The notes beneath the pieces are model-generated. The model had not been told where the DNA came from, did no database searches, and was given only the letters and a program-made list of their open reading frames with translations. Shown in pieces: positions 44,178-55,214 of a stretch of 64,000 nucleotides of DNA. The stretch spans positions 8,312,155 to 8,376,154 of the forward strand of contig OZ007513.1 in NCBI GenBank assembly GCA_963931865.1, in the 5' to 3' direction. This DNA comes from Axinella damicornis (taxonomy: Eukaryota; Porifera; Demospongiae; Axinellida; Axinellidae). Position 1 is the first letter of the stretch, and each line of letters begins with the position of its first letter. The translations under genes were made by a program, and so were the position numbers.

Positions 44178-44774
44178 GGTTACGGGTTACAGTTTGCAAT
44201 TGCGCATGCGCGGCGCGCGCTTGCGGTTTACAGTCAACAGTGAAATGTGTGCGCGACTTTGGCGTCAGTTTTTTATCGCTGAACTTACATCTAACCGTAT
44301 ATCAGACTGGATTTCAATTCTACGAAGAAAGGGGCAGGGCGGCTCGAAAAGTTTTACCGAGATAAACATCCTGTTCGTGAGATACTGTGCGTTCTGCTTG
44401 CCTGATCTGGCGAAAAGCGAATGGCTTTGTGGTATGAACGACCATCACTCGATTTTCCAACGGCAGCGAAGCGAAGTCGCTCCGAGCCGCCCTCCAGTCA
44501 GTTGAAAACTTCCCATGGGTGCTGCCAAGCTGGCCTGTTAGCCCTTTCTGATTGCAAAATCTGACGCCAAAAATCGCCAACTCGACCTTGAACTTTGATG
44601 CCACTACCCGTGTTGGCATGTTGTACTCAGGCGCTAAGATCATACCAGCTAGAAGGTACTAGTATTGCTGTTATACCACGTTTTTGTTGCGTGTCTCTAG
44701 CTAGTTCCTGCACGGAGGGACAAAGGTAACTTGTACGTTATGTATATTTAATGAGCACACGGTATCCCGTAACC
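44178..44774. mobile_element. 597-bp MITE at TTAA, absent from copy 2
   Basis: Ends GGTTACGGGTTACA and the reverse complement of GGTTACGGGATACC, with TTAA on both sides (44174-44177, 44775-44778). The matching place in copy 2 (about 59115-59122) reads CTCACTAACACACTAG with no insert. TTAA duplication is typical of piggyBac and Kolobok elements. The inside holds a minus open frame (44320-44643) with no recognised motif. Confidence 0.92.
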
Positions 44775-45156
44775 TTAACACACTAGTCCGAGAGCCGAGT
44801 CAAACTGCTTGTGGCATCTATTTTGTTATAAATTCATACCAGTGGAATGGGGACAGAGGGTAGCTTTGTTCTAGCAATTAAGATGAGGTATAGTTCTGGT
44901 AGTTCCTGAAGTAAACATTTTCTGGTAGTTCCTGAATTTAGACTTGCATTGTGACTCTTACGAAAGTAGTAAAATGCTTCCAGTGGAAAAAGCACCAAAA
45001 GAGCTAGCAAAACAGGTCTACAGGCATGACTGGCAGCCGTGCCGATTCAAAATCAGAAAAGTGAAAGATCACAATGGAGGGAAAGCGTCTACAAGGAGCT
45101 TGACAACATCCTTAGCCACTGACTAGTATCAGCTCAAGCCATTCATGTAAACTCAC

Positions 45157-45279
45157 CCAGTCATCGTCCACAGGCTTGAAGAACTCGTACGGTCGGTTTA
45201 ACTGACCCTTAAAGTCAGCAAGGGTCACTTTACCTGGCCTCTGCCCAATCTTCATGAGGGTACCAACATCCGTCAGATC
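45157..45279 (-). CDS. DIX-like domain exon, copy 1
   Basis: A 123-bp phase-0 exon between acceptor TTTCCAG and donor GGGTGAGT. It encodes DLTDVGTLMKIGQRPG, then KVTLADFKGQLNRP and YEFFKPVDDDW. VTLxDFKxxL.RP..YxFFKxxDxDF/W is the start of the DIX domain of Dishevelled/Axin proteins, which polymerise head-to-tail in Wnt signalling. Residues after DDDW should be on the next exon; a candidate (DVVKLLVDAFPPL then stop, about 45110-45070) is uncertain. A truncated second copy of the exon lies at about 45540-45619. Confidence 0.6.
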
Positions 45280-45870
45280 CTGGAAAGGCAGTACAACTCC
45301 CCTTCACCAAACCAAGACTACTCGACCCTGCCTCGGTGGACCTCCCCAGTTTCTTCCCCCATCAACTGACACCTTCCCCCTCCCCTTTCCACTCCCCTTC
45401 TCCGTCTCCTCCGCACTCCGTTGCCTCCTCCCTCCCCTCCTGACCACTTCCTTGACGGTAGGGCTTGACCAGTACAAGTACCTTGTACCTTCTACACTTT
45501 GCTGCTGTTTTGTGTGGCCAACATACTTTATGGTGGTTTAACTGACCCTTAAAGTCAGCAAGGGTCACTTTACCTGGCCTCTGCCCAATCTTCATGAGGG
45601 TACCAACATCCGTCAGATCCTGGAAAGGCAGTACCACTCCCCTTCGCCAAACCATGACTACTCGACCCTGCCTCGGTGGACCTCCCCAGTTTCTTCCCCC
45701 ATCAACTGACACCCTCCCCCTCCCCTTCCCACTCCCCTTCTCCGTCTCCTCCGCACTCCGTTGCCTCCTCCCTCCCCTCCTGACCACTTCCTTGAAGGTA
45801 GGGCTTGACCAGTACAAGTACCTTGTACCTTCTACACTTGGCTGCTGTTTTGTGTGGCCAACATACTTTA
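45185..45870. repeat. Tandem duplication of about 345 bp (two units)
   Basis: GGTTTAACTGACCCTTAAAG begins units at about 45195 and 45536, each ending in TGTGTGGCCAACATACTTTA. The unit contains most of the DIX-like exon and its pyrimidine-rich upstream intron (minus sense). The duplicated exon lacks its last third. The same tandem pair is present in copy 2 (59540-60210), so it arose before the segmental duplication. Confidence 0.9.
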
Positions 45871-46492
45871 TTGCAACATTCTCTTCTCCCTTCCGGTCCC
45901 TCTCTCCGTCCTTGCCTTCCCTTCCTCCTTCCCCTACTCATGGTCCCTCCCTCCCCCTAACCTCTCTGCACCCAGGCTGTCTAGGATGATAACTGACCAA
46001 ATTTTTCATTCCCGCACTTCACCCCTCTAGACAACACCAACCCCCACTCTATACAAGGCTAGCTATACGTACCTGATTAGGTAGTGTACCAGTCCCCTAT
46101 CTAGTAACGTACTAGCCCCTTAGTAGTGGACAAGCTCCCAGTATACGCACTGCAAAAGGCCATTTCAGTGACAACTATGTACATTGTGCATGTTTTGTGT
46201 GTGGGGGTCTCTTCCTCATCGATATAATAAATCACCACTCAGAACACAAATATTCCTCAATAACTATGACCACTGTGATACGTAGATCTGCTCATCATAG
46301 TCCCATGCATGAGCCAGAGTTAGATACGTCACTGTTTTCCTCACATGTACAATAGCGTACATGTAGCTCACATGATTAGGTCACCATGCCAACTTTGTGT
46401 TTGAAAGGGTACCTGACGTAACTGAGTACACATCCATATGCCTGTTATGTTCTTTGCAAAACTGAGGACGTACATTTTAGTGATCCACAGAA

Positions 46493-46702
46493 ATGCATAA
46501 TCTGACGGCTTCACAGCAACAAGCTATTCAAAGAAATCAAGTGAAGCTGGTGATTAAGTTGCACGAGACTAGAAGAACTGCTATTCGGAATCAAAGTCTC
46601 ACAGAAGTGTCTACCTGTTGCCTGATCGGCAGAGTGATGTGCCCATGGTCCGCGCCCTGCCAAAACACCTTCACAAAGAGAGGCTCCTTCGCAGCTACGT
46701 AG
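46493..46702 (+). CDS. Short ORF, unknown (helix-rich)
   Basis: Reads MHNLTASQQQAIQRNQVKLV and IKLHETRRTAIRNQ. The first 20 codons are shared with copy 2 (60414), where the sequence diverges right after AAGCTGGTGATT. The pattern is compatible with a death-fold helix, but too short to assign. This may be a partial exon at the edge of the duplicated block. Confidence 0.25.
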   Translation: MHNLTASQQQAIQRNQVKLVIKLHETRRTAIRNQSLTEVSTCCLIGRVMCPWSAPCQNTFTKRGSFAAT

Positions 46703-48290
46703 TACCTAATAATGGAATTACTCCCATAACATAATCTACCTACAGAATTCACTCCATATAGTACGTACTACTACTTGATCGCAATATTTACATACGTAGT
46801 TGAGGTGACATGTTCCTTCCCCAGCTGCCATTACGTCGCTTCACAATACCACTGATCCGTCGTCGGCCCCCTACCAACCAACCCCCCCCCCCCCCCCCCC
46901 CCCCCACGTCCTCTCAATATGAATGTAAACCAGTAGTTGATCCTCTGAAACAGAAACAAAGAACAAAGGTACTCTGGTTTGTCTTGCAAACTTGCTTGGA
47001 AAGTTATAACTACACACTGGAGCAATGACCCAGAGTCACAGGTTCAAATCCGACTTTCAAGCTTAAGGTTCTAACATCAGCCAATGCAACAAAAAATTAA
47101 CAGCCAACAACATTGACCACGCAACTGTGTAGACTCACTACTGATTGTTACTGCAGTTATCTGTCAGGGCTTTGGGTGATCTTTTGATCCAGCCATACCT
47201 GTGGAGGGAGGGTGGGGCAGCCGCTATATTCAACTGCTCCCACTGTGCCGGAGTAAGCATAAAGGCGGAGTAAGCATAAAGGCACCTTGTCGCAAAGTTG
47301 CACTGATTTTGCTTTATGATACATTGTAATTATACATAATTTTGTGTAATGGCATTTGCTTATTTTCTTTCAGCATTCAATGTATTATTCTTTGAGCATT
47401 CAGTGTATTTCTTTGTGCATTCATTGTGGGTTTTGTGCATTCATTGTGGGTTTTGTGCATTCAGTGTGTAGTTCCTTTTTTTGTATTGAGTATGGTTAGA
47501 GTCTTTTGTGCTTTTGAACATTGATGTACAATGTATTGGGTTTGAAGTATATATAGTAGTAGCCAGACTTGTTATGTGGACAGTGCCTTTGTGCTTGTAA
47601 AGATTTGGCCTCACCTTAGGGATATTGTGATTTTTGTATAAAAGTGGATATGTGATTGTAGTGCAGTGTCGTTGTAGGTTGTGGTGCAAGTGTAGTGTGA
47701 GAAAAGTGTATGAAAATTCGAAGTCAATCGCTCAGCTTCGCTACACACCAGTGAGGATTATAATTTTTCTTTCCTGATCTGACATGATGTCAGACCAACT
47801 TAGCTTTTGGTCGGACATGATCTGACATTACTTAAATGCAAAGGTAAAGGTCATACTGATAGTGCAATGTAGATACTTATAGTGAATGCTGGAATCGGGA
47901 TGATACTAGTGCATACGTGAATGCACGCAGAAGAGCCTCGCGGGAAGCGAGTTAGTAGTTGCTGTAAGCAATCCCAGGAATAGAGATTGTCATGTTTATG
48001 TATTCACAGCCTGGTAACATGGTAAGTATATTCATGTGACTCATCTGTGGTGGGTAAGTATATTCACGACACCCATAATCATTTTGGAGCAACAACTCTG
48101 CATTATAAGTAGCAGCAGAAACCATATATTGTAAAGACGACATTCGAGATACATGTAGTGTATACGCGTGTAGTTGGTCTGGGCATTATCACATGGCTGA
48201 CCGTTATAATCCTCACTGCACACCCATACAATAAGACAATAATCCGCCCCTCAGTATATCTTCTGCTCAAAGAAAGTTGCAGCAAAGGCA
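46703..48290. other. No supported gene; includes a 24-C homopolymer
   Basis: Contains an uninterrupted C run (46882-46905), short TTCATTGTGGGTTTTGTGCA repeats (47410-47465) and AT-rich sequence. It is specific to copy 1 of the segmental duplication. No motif found in any frame. Confidence 0.6.
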
Positions 48291-48299
48291 CTGGACTTG

Positions 48300-48952
48300 G
48301 GCCGACTGGACTCGGGACTGGACTGTGGGACTGGACTCACAGAAAGTTGCGCTCGTCATTTCTGAAGGCCAGAAAACAGGAAATTGCGGAACGGCACTAT
48401 ATAGCTGCCACCGTAGATAATAGCTTACCAAATATGCGAGGTGTACCAACACAGCTGTCACCATGTAGACAGCCTGCCGTGGTCCTACCATGCAAAACCA
48501 GCTCGACTTCGTTTCGGTGCGAATTCGTCCATGATCTGACGACGACTTCGAGGAGCACATGGCGGTCATTGCTAGCAAACTCATATACCAAGTGGTACAA
48601 ACATTTTGCAGCTTCTTGAACTGTTTCTATGCATGCTCCTGCCAAGTTTGGCTGGCGCTTCCGTTCCTGCTTTCCGCCTGCCTGTGCTGTAGGCCTATAA
48701 TTATTCATTGTTCTTGTCCCCAGACCATTTCAGTCTGGGAACGAGCCGGTTCAGTGCATCGTTGGCGCACGCGCTCTGACAGAAAGGGCTGATGGAACGG
48801 CTGATATCGAGTCATGGTCGGCTACCCCGAATGCCATTCATGTCATGTAAGTATTTTAGTAGCGTTTGCTGCTTCAAAATGATGAGCGCAACTTTCTGTG
48901 AGTCCAGTCCCACAGTCCAGTCCCGAGTCCAGTCCACCGAATACAGACGGCC
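48300..48952. mobile_element. MULE-like MITE, copy 2, exact 9-bp TSD
   Basis: Second copy of the 31350-32032 element. CTGGACTTG flanks it exactly (48291-48299, 48953-48961). The left inverted repeat lacks TCTGTATTCGGTGG, which the right end keeps. A 9-bp duplication supports Mutator-like mobilisation. Confidence 0.92.
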
Positions 48953-49655
48953 CTGGACTTGCACTACTTGATTTCATTGGTTTTGTATGGGCCTTTCTCC
49001 ATGCTGAGCTTGCACTACTCTGTCTGTCTCGGTACGTGGTTACAACTGCCTTCGGAAGTTAGCTTCCGCAATCACGCGCTTGGGCCGGTAGAGAAGAGCT
49101 CAGTGATCTTCCAGGATCGGAAACACCATCGACAGGTTTCAGGTAGCGCAGCAGAGCCACAGGCCTACTTGTACTTCGATTCAACACTCGAATGAAAACT
49201 CACACGTGATTCGGTCAGTCCACTGCCGATCTGTGGAAAGGGGACAAGCAGGCGAGGAGAAAGGATACAGCTAAGCGCAAGCAGCTGCCTGAAACCTTCC
49301 ATGTGCACTCTGTTGTTGGTACAAGAGGCGTGGAAAGGTATGCTTACGCAACAGATAGCCCCCAATTGGTTGTAGCAGCTATTCCTACCTAGCAAACCAG
49401 TGCACATGAAAGCTACCCGGTGTTGGACCACCACCGGCATTAGTAGCACTCCGTACTGTGCATATTGTGTTGCATTGATCATCAATCATATAGGGATCTG
49501 AGTACCTTGTGTGCTGGGAAGGGTTCTCGGATTATGAGATGACTTGGGAACCACTTCACCACCTGCCCCTTGATATTGTCAAGTATATTCGTTACGTACC
49601 ATTCATGCCAGCATGAGTATGTGGTGTAATGCAGATATGTTTGGCTTCATTTACA

Positions 49656-49858
49656 GGGAGTTTCTAAATCCAGGCCATGAACCCGATGGAGTGTTGGCTA
49701 CTGTAGGGAGACTGAGACATGAGGTGGAGCGTACCCTCCAGTCTCGAGCCACAGCCAAATTCACCATGTACTTCTCCCATGCTGTGTATCATTTTTTGTT
49801 TATAGCAAAGGGGAAAAAGGCTGAGAGAAAGGACTCTGTTTTCAGTAGACGACTATAA
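49656..49858 (+). CDS. Exon-like ORF, unknown
   Basis: After acceptor TTTACAG (49650s) it reads REFLNPGHEPDGVLATVGRL, RHEVERTLQSRATAKFTMYF and HFLFIAKGKKAERKDS. Protein-like and basic at the end. No family recognised; no partner exons found. Specific to copy 1. Confidence 0.3.
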
Positions 49859-50019
49859 CTCTATGTATTTTCCCCTTGGGTGGGATATTGTTCTTAATTA
49901 GGAAGGAGAGGGTCTCCGGGTGGCCTACCCGATACTTATGAGACCACATATCCGCAGACCCGATACTTATCAGACCACATATCCACTCAGCAATCCCTTT
50001 CACAGAGTATGCCCATACA

Positions 50020-51230
50020 GTGACCTTCACACTGCTTTAAAAGTTCACAATTCAGTAAAGTTTTGTACTCCAGGAAACCACCAGATGCCAGAAAGCAATC
50101 TACGCTTTCACAATATTTCCTTCCAGTTCCGCAGCTGGAACATACTACTAGAGTGTTCACCAGGACAGCTGGCACAGGCAGAACCCCCAAACTGCTCACT
50201 TACATACCATGTACAAGGATCCCTACACTCATGACATTGTGTTATAACGATTGAGGAGATGACAATAATCACTGCAAATGGCAACAGTTTCTGGCTTTGA
50301 TCCACCTGTGTTCATTTGCCATGCACACAGGATGGATTATCATGGTGTATATGCTGGCAGGACGACTCATGAGATGAAAAGTCTGCGTCATTCCGAGAAA
50401 TATGCCTATCAGACATCACCTGGCTCCAAAATGTGGAACATCTCATGGCCGATCAAGTTCAGAGGAAGAAGACTAACTTCATGTGTCATCTGACATTTAA
50501 TAACACAAAGAAAGGAACATTTATCCCCACTCAACTGTGCCAGCCAGGAGGGGTATGCTGGGATTGTGGAGCTGCAGCTTCAGGCAGGGGCTAGAGTTGG
50601 ACCTGCAGAGCACGTGGGAAATTTTCTTAACATACGTATGGAAAATTTCAATTACCAGCACCATCTTCAATGAAATGGGAAGATGCGAGAACAATACTGA
50701 CAGAGCCCTTGCCCGCAATGAGAAAAGACCCTGACAAATTGGAGGAAAAGGAGCCCAGTTCAACATTGATAGACGTGATAAAGAAGGTGGAGAATTTTTT
50801 TCCTTCAATCAGAAATGGAAGCTGCAGTCAGAGTATTCTTTTAGGTGATGGAGATGATAAAATCCTTGTGAAATTGCAGCCATCAGTAGCTGGACACCCA
50901 ACATTCACCGACTATTTATCGTCTCCAAAGGAGATAGAGAAGACGACCCACTTTTTTCATAGAAGTGAAAAAATCTTCAGACAGTGCGATATTTGTGAGC
51001 TGCGTCACATTGGCCCTCAGCAGAGCTGCCTGTACAGGTGGAACAGGAGCCCAACACATCAGGAACAATTGTGACACGGAGGGGAAAGCTTTCACCCTGG
51101 GTGCAGCTAGCAAGCGGGCGAACAAAGACGTGTGTCCAGCAAGCTGACAGCTATAGATCGTCCTCTCACTGGATAAGCAAGGACGGGGTCGACAAAGCTC
51201 ACCTCTGGCGGACACAATAACTTAACTGTT
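50020..51230 (+). mobile_element. Repeat with IEVKK-type coding remnant, copy 1
   Basis: Shared with 62490-63750. Coding remnants on plus: GFDPPVFICHAHRMDYHGVY (50290s), KMWNISWPIKFRGRR, and LLGDGDDKILVKLQPSVAGH then PTFT (50840-50910). In copy 2 the last runs on to a VSKGHREDDSLFFIEVKKSS segment. E-V-K after a beta strand, with an acidic residue upstream, is what PD-(D/E)XK nucleases show, but this is a short motif and not proof. Frameshifts differ between the copies. Likely a transposon gene. Confidence 0.45.
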
Positions 51231-51349
51231 TTACAGAAGCCTGCTTATACCGGGCTTACAGTATGGTTTCACTGGTGATATGGTTTGCTCCCTTAGGTAC
51301 TCCGAGTGTAGACAAGTATGCGTATGTTGTTAGAATCATCAATCTTAAG

Positions 51350-51545
51350 AGGAAGAGATTGCAATCCTATAGAAAACGTATGGCATAAGATGAAAGAATA
51401 TTTGAGACGTGAAGTTAAGCCAAGAACAAAGCAGCAACTCATCGATGGTACTCAAGCCTTTTGGGGGACAGTGGACGTTGCAAAATGTAAGAAGTATATC
51501 AGACACCTCTGAAAGGTCATCCCTCGTGTCATCGAAGTATGAACA
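51350..51545 (+). pseudogene. Tc1/mariner transposase C-terminal fragment
   Basis: Reads CNPIENVWHKMKEYLRREVK, then PRTKQQLIDGTQAFW and VDVAKCKKYIRHL, a stop, and KVIPRVIE in frame beyond it. The NPIENxWxxxKxxxR motif follows the last catalytic Asp of DDE_3 (Tc1-like) transposases, and the rest fits the family's C-terminal end. The catalytic region is missing. The segmental counterpart begins at 63880 and runs out of the window. Confidence 0.8.
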
Positions 51546-51569
51546 GCAATGTCTGTTCAATCATTGCCT

Positions 51570-51804
51570 TCCTGTAGGGGCCACACCTCAAGCATCTCTC
51601 CTAAACATCCGGGTATGGCTGGATTCGCTGGCTATGGCGGTCATGGTGTGTGGCTCTGGCTGCCCCCTTGTATGGGATGCAAACAATCAACGGCTGCATG
51701 GATTCTACGATGGCATGACACCGGGAGAACATTCCCGATTCATGGGCGCAATTACATCACAAGTCCGTACGAACAGACTCCATAGAAAATTTAGCACATT
51801 GTAG
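51570..51804 (+). other. Unknown repeat-derived ORF
   Basis: Reads GATPQASLLNIRVWLDSLAM, CPLVWDANNQRLHGFYDGMT and GEHSRFMGAITSQV. A related DVNNQRLPGFCDSMMQGEHA and FMGAITSQV occur at 52218-52315. The repeat is therefore present twice, each time next to a different fragment, so this region is a mosaic. No family recognised. Confidence 0.35.
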
Positions 51805-51829
51805 ATATAGCTGTTGTCCAGGGCTCCTG

Positions 51830-52190
51830 GCATACAGTATGGTTTCACTGCTGATATGGTTTGCTCCGTTAGGTACTGCAAGTGTAGACAAGTATCCGTA
51901 CGTAGTTAGAATCATCAATCCTAAGAAGAAGAGTAGTTATGTTGTTCGATCTTGGCACCAAATACATGATGCACATCGGTCATACTCTCATAGTGACAGC
52001 AACGGCATTCTGCCTCGCACACACGATTTGATCAAGAAGGTTAACCGTACGCTGTGTACCTTCAAAGCTGTTGATGCCACCATCCAGACCAGACTTCTGC
52101 AAGTCTATTGCCCTTTTCTTCATGGCTCAGCATTATTGGAATCTTACATGTCTCATGAATCTCATTACCGTCCCATGAATCTCATTAGTA
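51830..52190 (+). pseudogene. Mosaic with non-LTR reverse transcriptase tail
   Basis: The first part (TASVDKYPYVVRIINPKKKS) is a diverged copy of 51240-51350. From about 52025, KKVNRTLCTFKAVDATIQTR and LLQVYCPFLHGSALLES resemble the region after the polymerase domain of non-LTR elements (N..L..F......K..L...YC..LYG..LW). Short and open, but both borders are abrupt. Confidence 0.5.
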
Positions 52191-52404
52191 TGCAAGGAAA
52201 TTAAAATTGAATTAATTGTGAGGGACGTCAACAATCAGAGACTACCAGGATTTTGTGACAGCATGATGCAAGGCGAACATGCAAAATTCATGGGTGCTAT
52301 TACATCACAAGTGCAACTGAATGCATCAACAACAATTTGTCGGCCGGAAAAATTGTCTCTGTCGAACCGTCCAAGCGGGGTGCCATTGTCATGGTGGACA
52401 ACCG

Positions 52405-52805
52405 GGCGGGGCCAAGTCAATAAAGGAGTGAAAGTTTTCAGCATTGGCGATGAATTTCTACTGCACTGCTTCGAGAGTCATTTGCTTGCAAGCATCTGTG
52501 AGCAGCTATCGATCAATGATCCATCCATTGAAATTCCTCACAATGTGACACCACATTGGCTGGAGGAAACAGCACCAGCAATTGTACAAAGCTCCTTCTT
52601 TCGAGCTGACAGTAAGGATAGTCAATACACATTCCATCAATCCTTCCTCAGATCAATAAACCAACACACATACCATACCACCACAAGCTCGCGCAATAAA
52701 CTTGCACTCGGAGATCCAATACTCCGTCCCTATCCTCAGCAGCTAACCTACGATCGTCACAAATCCACGGGGCTTTATAACCAAGGTACGGTGGTATTCT
52801 GGTAG
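52405..52805 (+). pseudogene. DUF6589-like fragment, copy B
   Basis: Open frame GQVNKGVKVFSIGDEFLLHC, ESHLLASICEQLSINDPSIE, NVTPHWLEETAPAIVQSS and on to a stop at 52803. It is the undisrupted counterpart of the frameshifted copy A (26540-26890), and extends further (RHKSTGLYNQGTVVFW). It lacks the TGDFHF start, having been joined instead to the NNQRLPGF fragment. Confidence 0.6.
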
Positions 52806-52814
52806 GAGCAACTG

Positions 52815-53365
52815 ATCCAGCGCTAGTGGGTAAGATCATTTTTTATCCCCAAGCCTTCACCCTCCCCATCCCCCTCCTTAGTCCTCCACAATTTCAGTTC
52901 ATACGCACTCACGCAAGAGGATGGATGAGCACTTGCTCACGAAAGATTTTTCATTCACACCCACTCCCTGTACCAGCCACAGAAATATACTAGCACCATA
53001 CTGCTTTTGAGAAAGCTTATGCTGGGCGAGTGAGTTCTTGACTATTTTACCATCAAACACAGTATGTTTAATCAAATACTTATGGAACAGTGAAAAGAAA
53101 TCATACAAGGAAGCATGCAAATTTCTGTGGTGGTGCAGCAGGGCATGTGCAGGACATCCACACGTTGGTAAAGTCATGTTATTCCATCGATGTCAATCTG
53201 GAAGACCGTGAGGTGTACCCAGAGTACGTACGTTTAAAGTGTTTTGTACAAATGCGACGTATTGAGGCAGCAAAGGGTACAAAGTACATCAATGATTCGG
53301 TGCTTCTTTTCAATTGGCAGCCCCACACTGATGGCTGTGAGACTTGCAAACACTTTTCTATGGGT
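52815..53365 (+). pseudogene. RAG1 N-terminus-like segment, copy B, with leader
   Basis: Matches 26890-27420 almost exactly, including the leader TTTATCCCCAAGCCTTCACC and CTTATGCTGGGCGAGTGAG. The coding part starts near 53090 (HTRKHANFCGGAAGHVQDIH..LLFNWQPHTDGCETCKHF). It is cut at CACTTTTCTA (53361), just before the Lys/Arg tail of copy A, and joined to a second DUF6589-like piece. Confidence 0.5.
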
Positions 53366-53770
53366 GGATGCTATTGGGGCCACAGGGGACTTCCATTTCC
53401 TTTGGGAGGTCATCTACATGAACTACTGGGGCCAAGCCAATCAGTCTGTGCAACCTCAGGGAGGTTGTCAGGCGCGTACAAGTCAATAAAGGAGTGAAAG
53501 TTTTCAGCATTGGCGATGAATTTCTACTGCACTGCTTCGAGAGTCATTTGCTTGCAAGCATCTGTGAGCAGCTATTGATCAATGATCCATCCATTGAAAT
53601 TCCTCACAATGTGACACCACATTGGCTGGAGGAAACAGCACCAGCAATTGTACAAAGCTCCTTCTTTCGAGCTGACAGTAAGGATAGTCATTACACATTC
53701 CATCAATCATACTTCAGATCAATAAAACCAACACACATACCATACCACCACAAGCTCGCACAATAACTTG
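53366..53770 (+). pseudogene. DUF6589-like fragment, copy C
   Basis: Begins GATGCTATTGGGGCCACAGG, reading ATGDFHFLWEVIYMNYWGQ and, after a small deletion, VKVFSIGDEFLLHCFESHLL. A 1-bp insertion near 53727 shifts the last part. Followed by the same leader as copies A and B (53835-54020), then a break. So the order C-part, N-part, C-part, leader repeats the tandem layout of the element. Confidence 0.6.
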
Positions 53771-54295
53771 CACTCACAGATCCAATACTCCGTCCCTATC
53801 TTCAGCAGCTATCCTACGAATGAGAGATCATCTTTTATCCCCAAGCCTTCACCCTCCCCATCCCCCTCCTTAGTCCTCCACAATTTCAGTTCATACGCAC
53901 TCACGCAAGAGGATGGATGAGCGCTTGCTCACGAAAGATTTGTCATTCACACCCACTCCCTGTACCAGCCACAGAAATACACGAGCACCATACTGCTTTT
54001 GAGAAAGCTTATGCTGGGCGTCTTCTTCACCCTTAAACACACAGGTACACAGTCCCGCGTTGTTTAGCTGTATCAATTTCAAAGAGCAGGCTATACGTTT
54101 GCCAGATCAGAATAGTATGGTACTCGTAACGTAAACCTGTGCTGCCGACTCAATCTATTATTGTGACCAAGGAAAAACACTTGCAGTGCATGTTTAGGAA
54201 CTAAGGGTGTACATTTTGCATGAGCAACCAAGTTAGTTTATTTAGCAACAATGTGCTCACTCCAAGACCAACATAAGATTGCTGTTGTTGTTGTT

Positions 54296-54298
<3 letters not shown>

Positions 54299-54326
<28 letters not shown>
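54299..54326. repeat. Poly-G tract, 28 G
   Basis: An uninterrupted run of 28 G, preceded by TTGTTGTTGTTATT. It lies about 300 bp before copy 2 of the segmental duplication. Confidence 0.95.
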
Positions 54327-55214
54327 ATTTACTCTGGCAGAACGTTACTCTATGATCATAGGGTCAGTTTATGCTGATTGGAGTGTAAGTTGTGAGTACC
54401 AACACTGTTCACTGACATTGCTCACCGTTTCCCATGAACCTATGGCATGTGCATACCTCCTGCAGAGGATCTCAGTAGCCATCCAGCAGGTTAATGCAGC
54501 TGCGGTGTTGGAGACAACCACAGCAAACTGTTTCAATAACCTTACCTAATTTATTTTATTTATTTATTATTTTTTTTGTATTATTGTTTGTTTTGTCACT
54601 TGTTTTGTTAAGATAGTTGCTGTCTGCTCAGTATACTAACAGATTCAGATTCAGATTCATTGACTATTTTCGTGCAGCCAGTTATCTTGTGCAGCAAGAT
54701 TGGTGTTCATACACCTGTGTCTGTATTGCAATGGGTTCATCCACGTACATGTCACTGCTTGAGCTATTACATTGCAGCAAACAGGTTGGTTAAAAGTGGC
54801 CACGATCAGGCGTTGGATGGATCGTGACCCAACAATAGTATGAAGGTTTCTGGTTAACAAGTCCGCCGTAATGATGGAAACTAGTTGAATTGTTTTTTTG
54901 GTTACTTTTATGCGTAATCCGAACTGAATCCCAGGTGTGGGTCACTGTCCAAGATTTTGTGCTTTTCTTGAAGTAAATGCCAGGATACGGTACAAAAGTA
55001 GTTCTTAATGCAGAACTTCAAGCTCTCTGGAAGTCATCAGACTTAATTGAAGTGTTTGAAACAGTCAGTGATGTAGTCTTTGAGGGGAGGGTGAAGGAAG
55101 GCAGCCAGTGTCAGGAGTAAAATGTCCAGCCAAAACTCCCCTACATCCCTGGAAGTTTCCAGAGCGATCATGTTCAAGTGCACGAAACTCCCCTACATCC
55201 TTGGAAGTTTCCAG

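Larger units (their letters stand above)
38685..51530. repeat. Segmental duplication, copy 1
   Basis: Direct-orientation match to 54622-64000. Colinear blocks: 38685-41932, 42900-44173, 44779-45890, 46390-46555 and 49990-51530. Offset falls from about 15.94 to 12.47 kb because of copy-specific insertions and deletions. By eye most blocks are over 95 percent identical; a 79-codon open frame at 40085 is identical in translation to that at 56020. Confidence 0.92.

Noticed and set aside
45362..45941. Minus-strand Arg/Gly/Glu-rich ORFs of 79-151 codons
   Set aside because: They read through the purine-rich intron upstream of the DIX-like exon; only the 123-bp exon has splice sites and a domain.
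47020..47065. GGTTCAAATCC, a tRNA B-box-like sequence that might mark a tRNA gene or SINE
   Set aside because: No A-box at the right distance, no cloverleaf arms and no repeated copy in the window.
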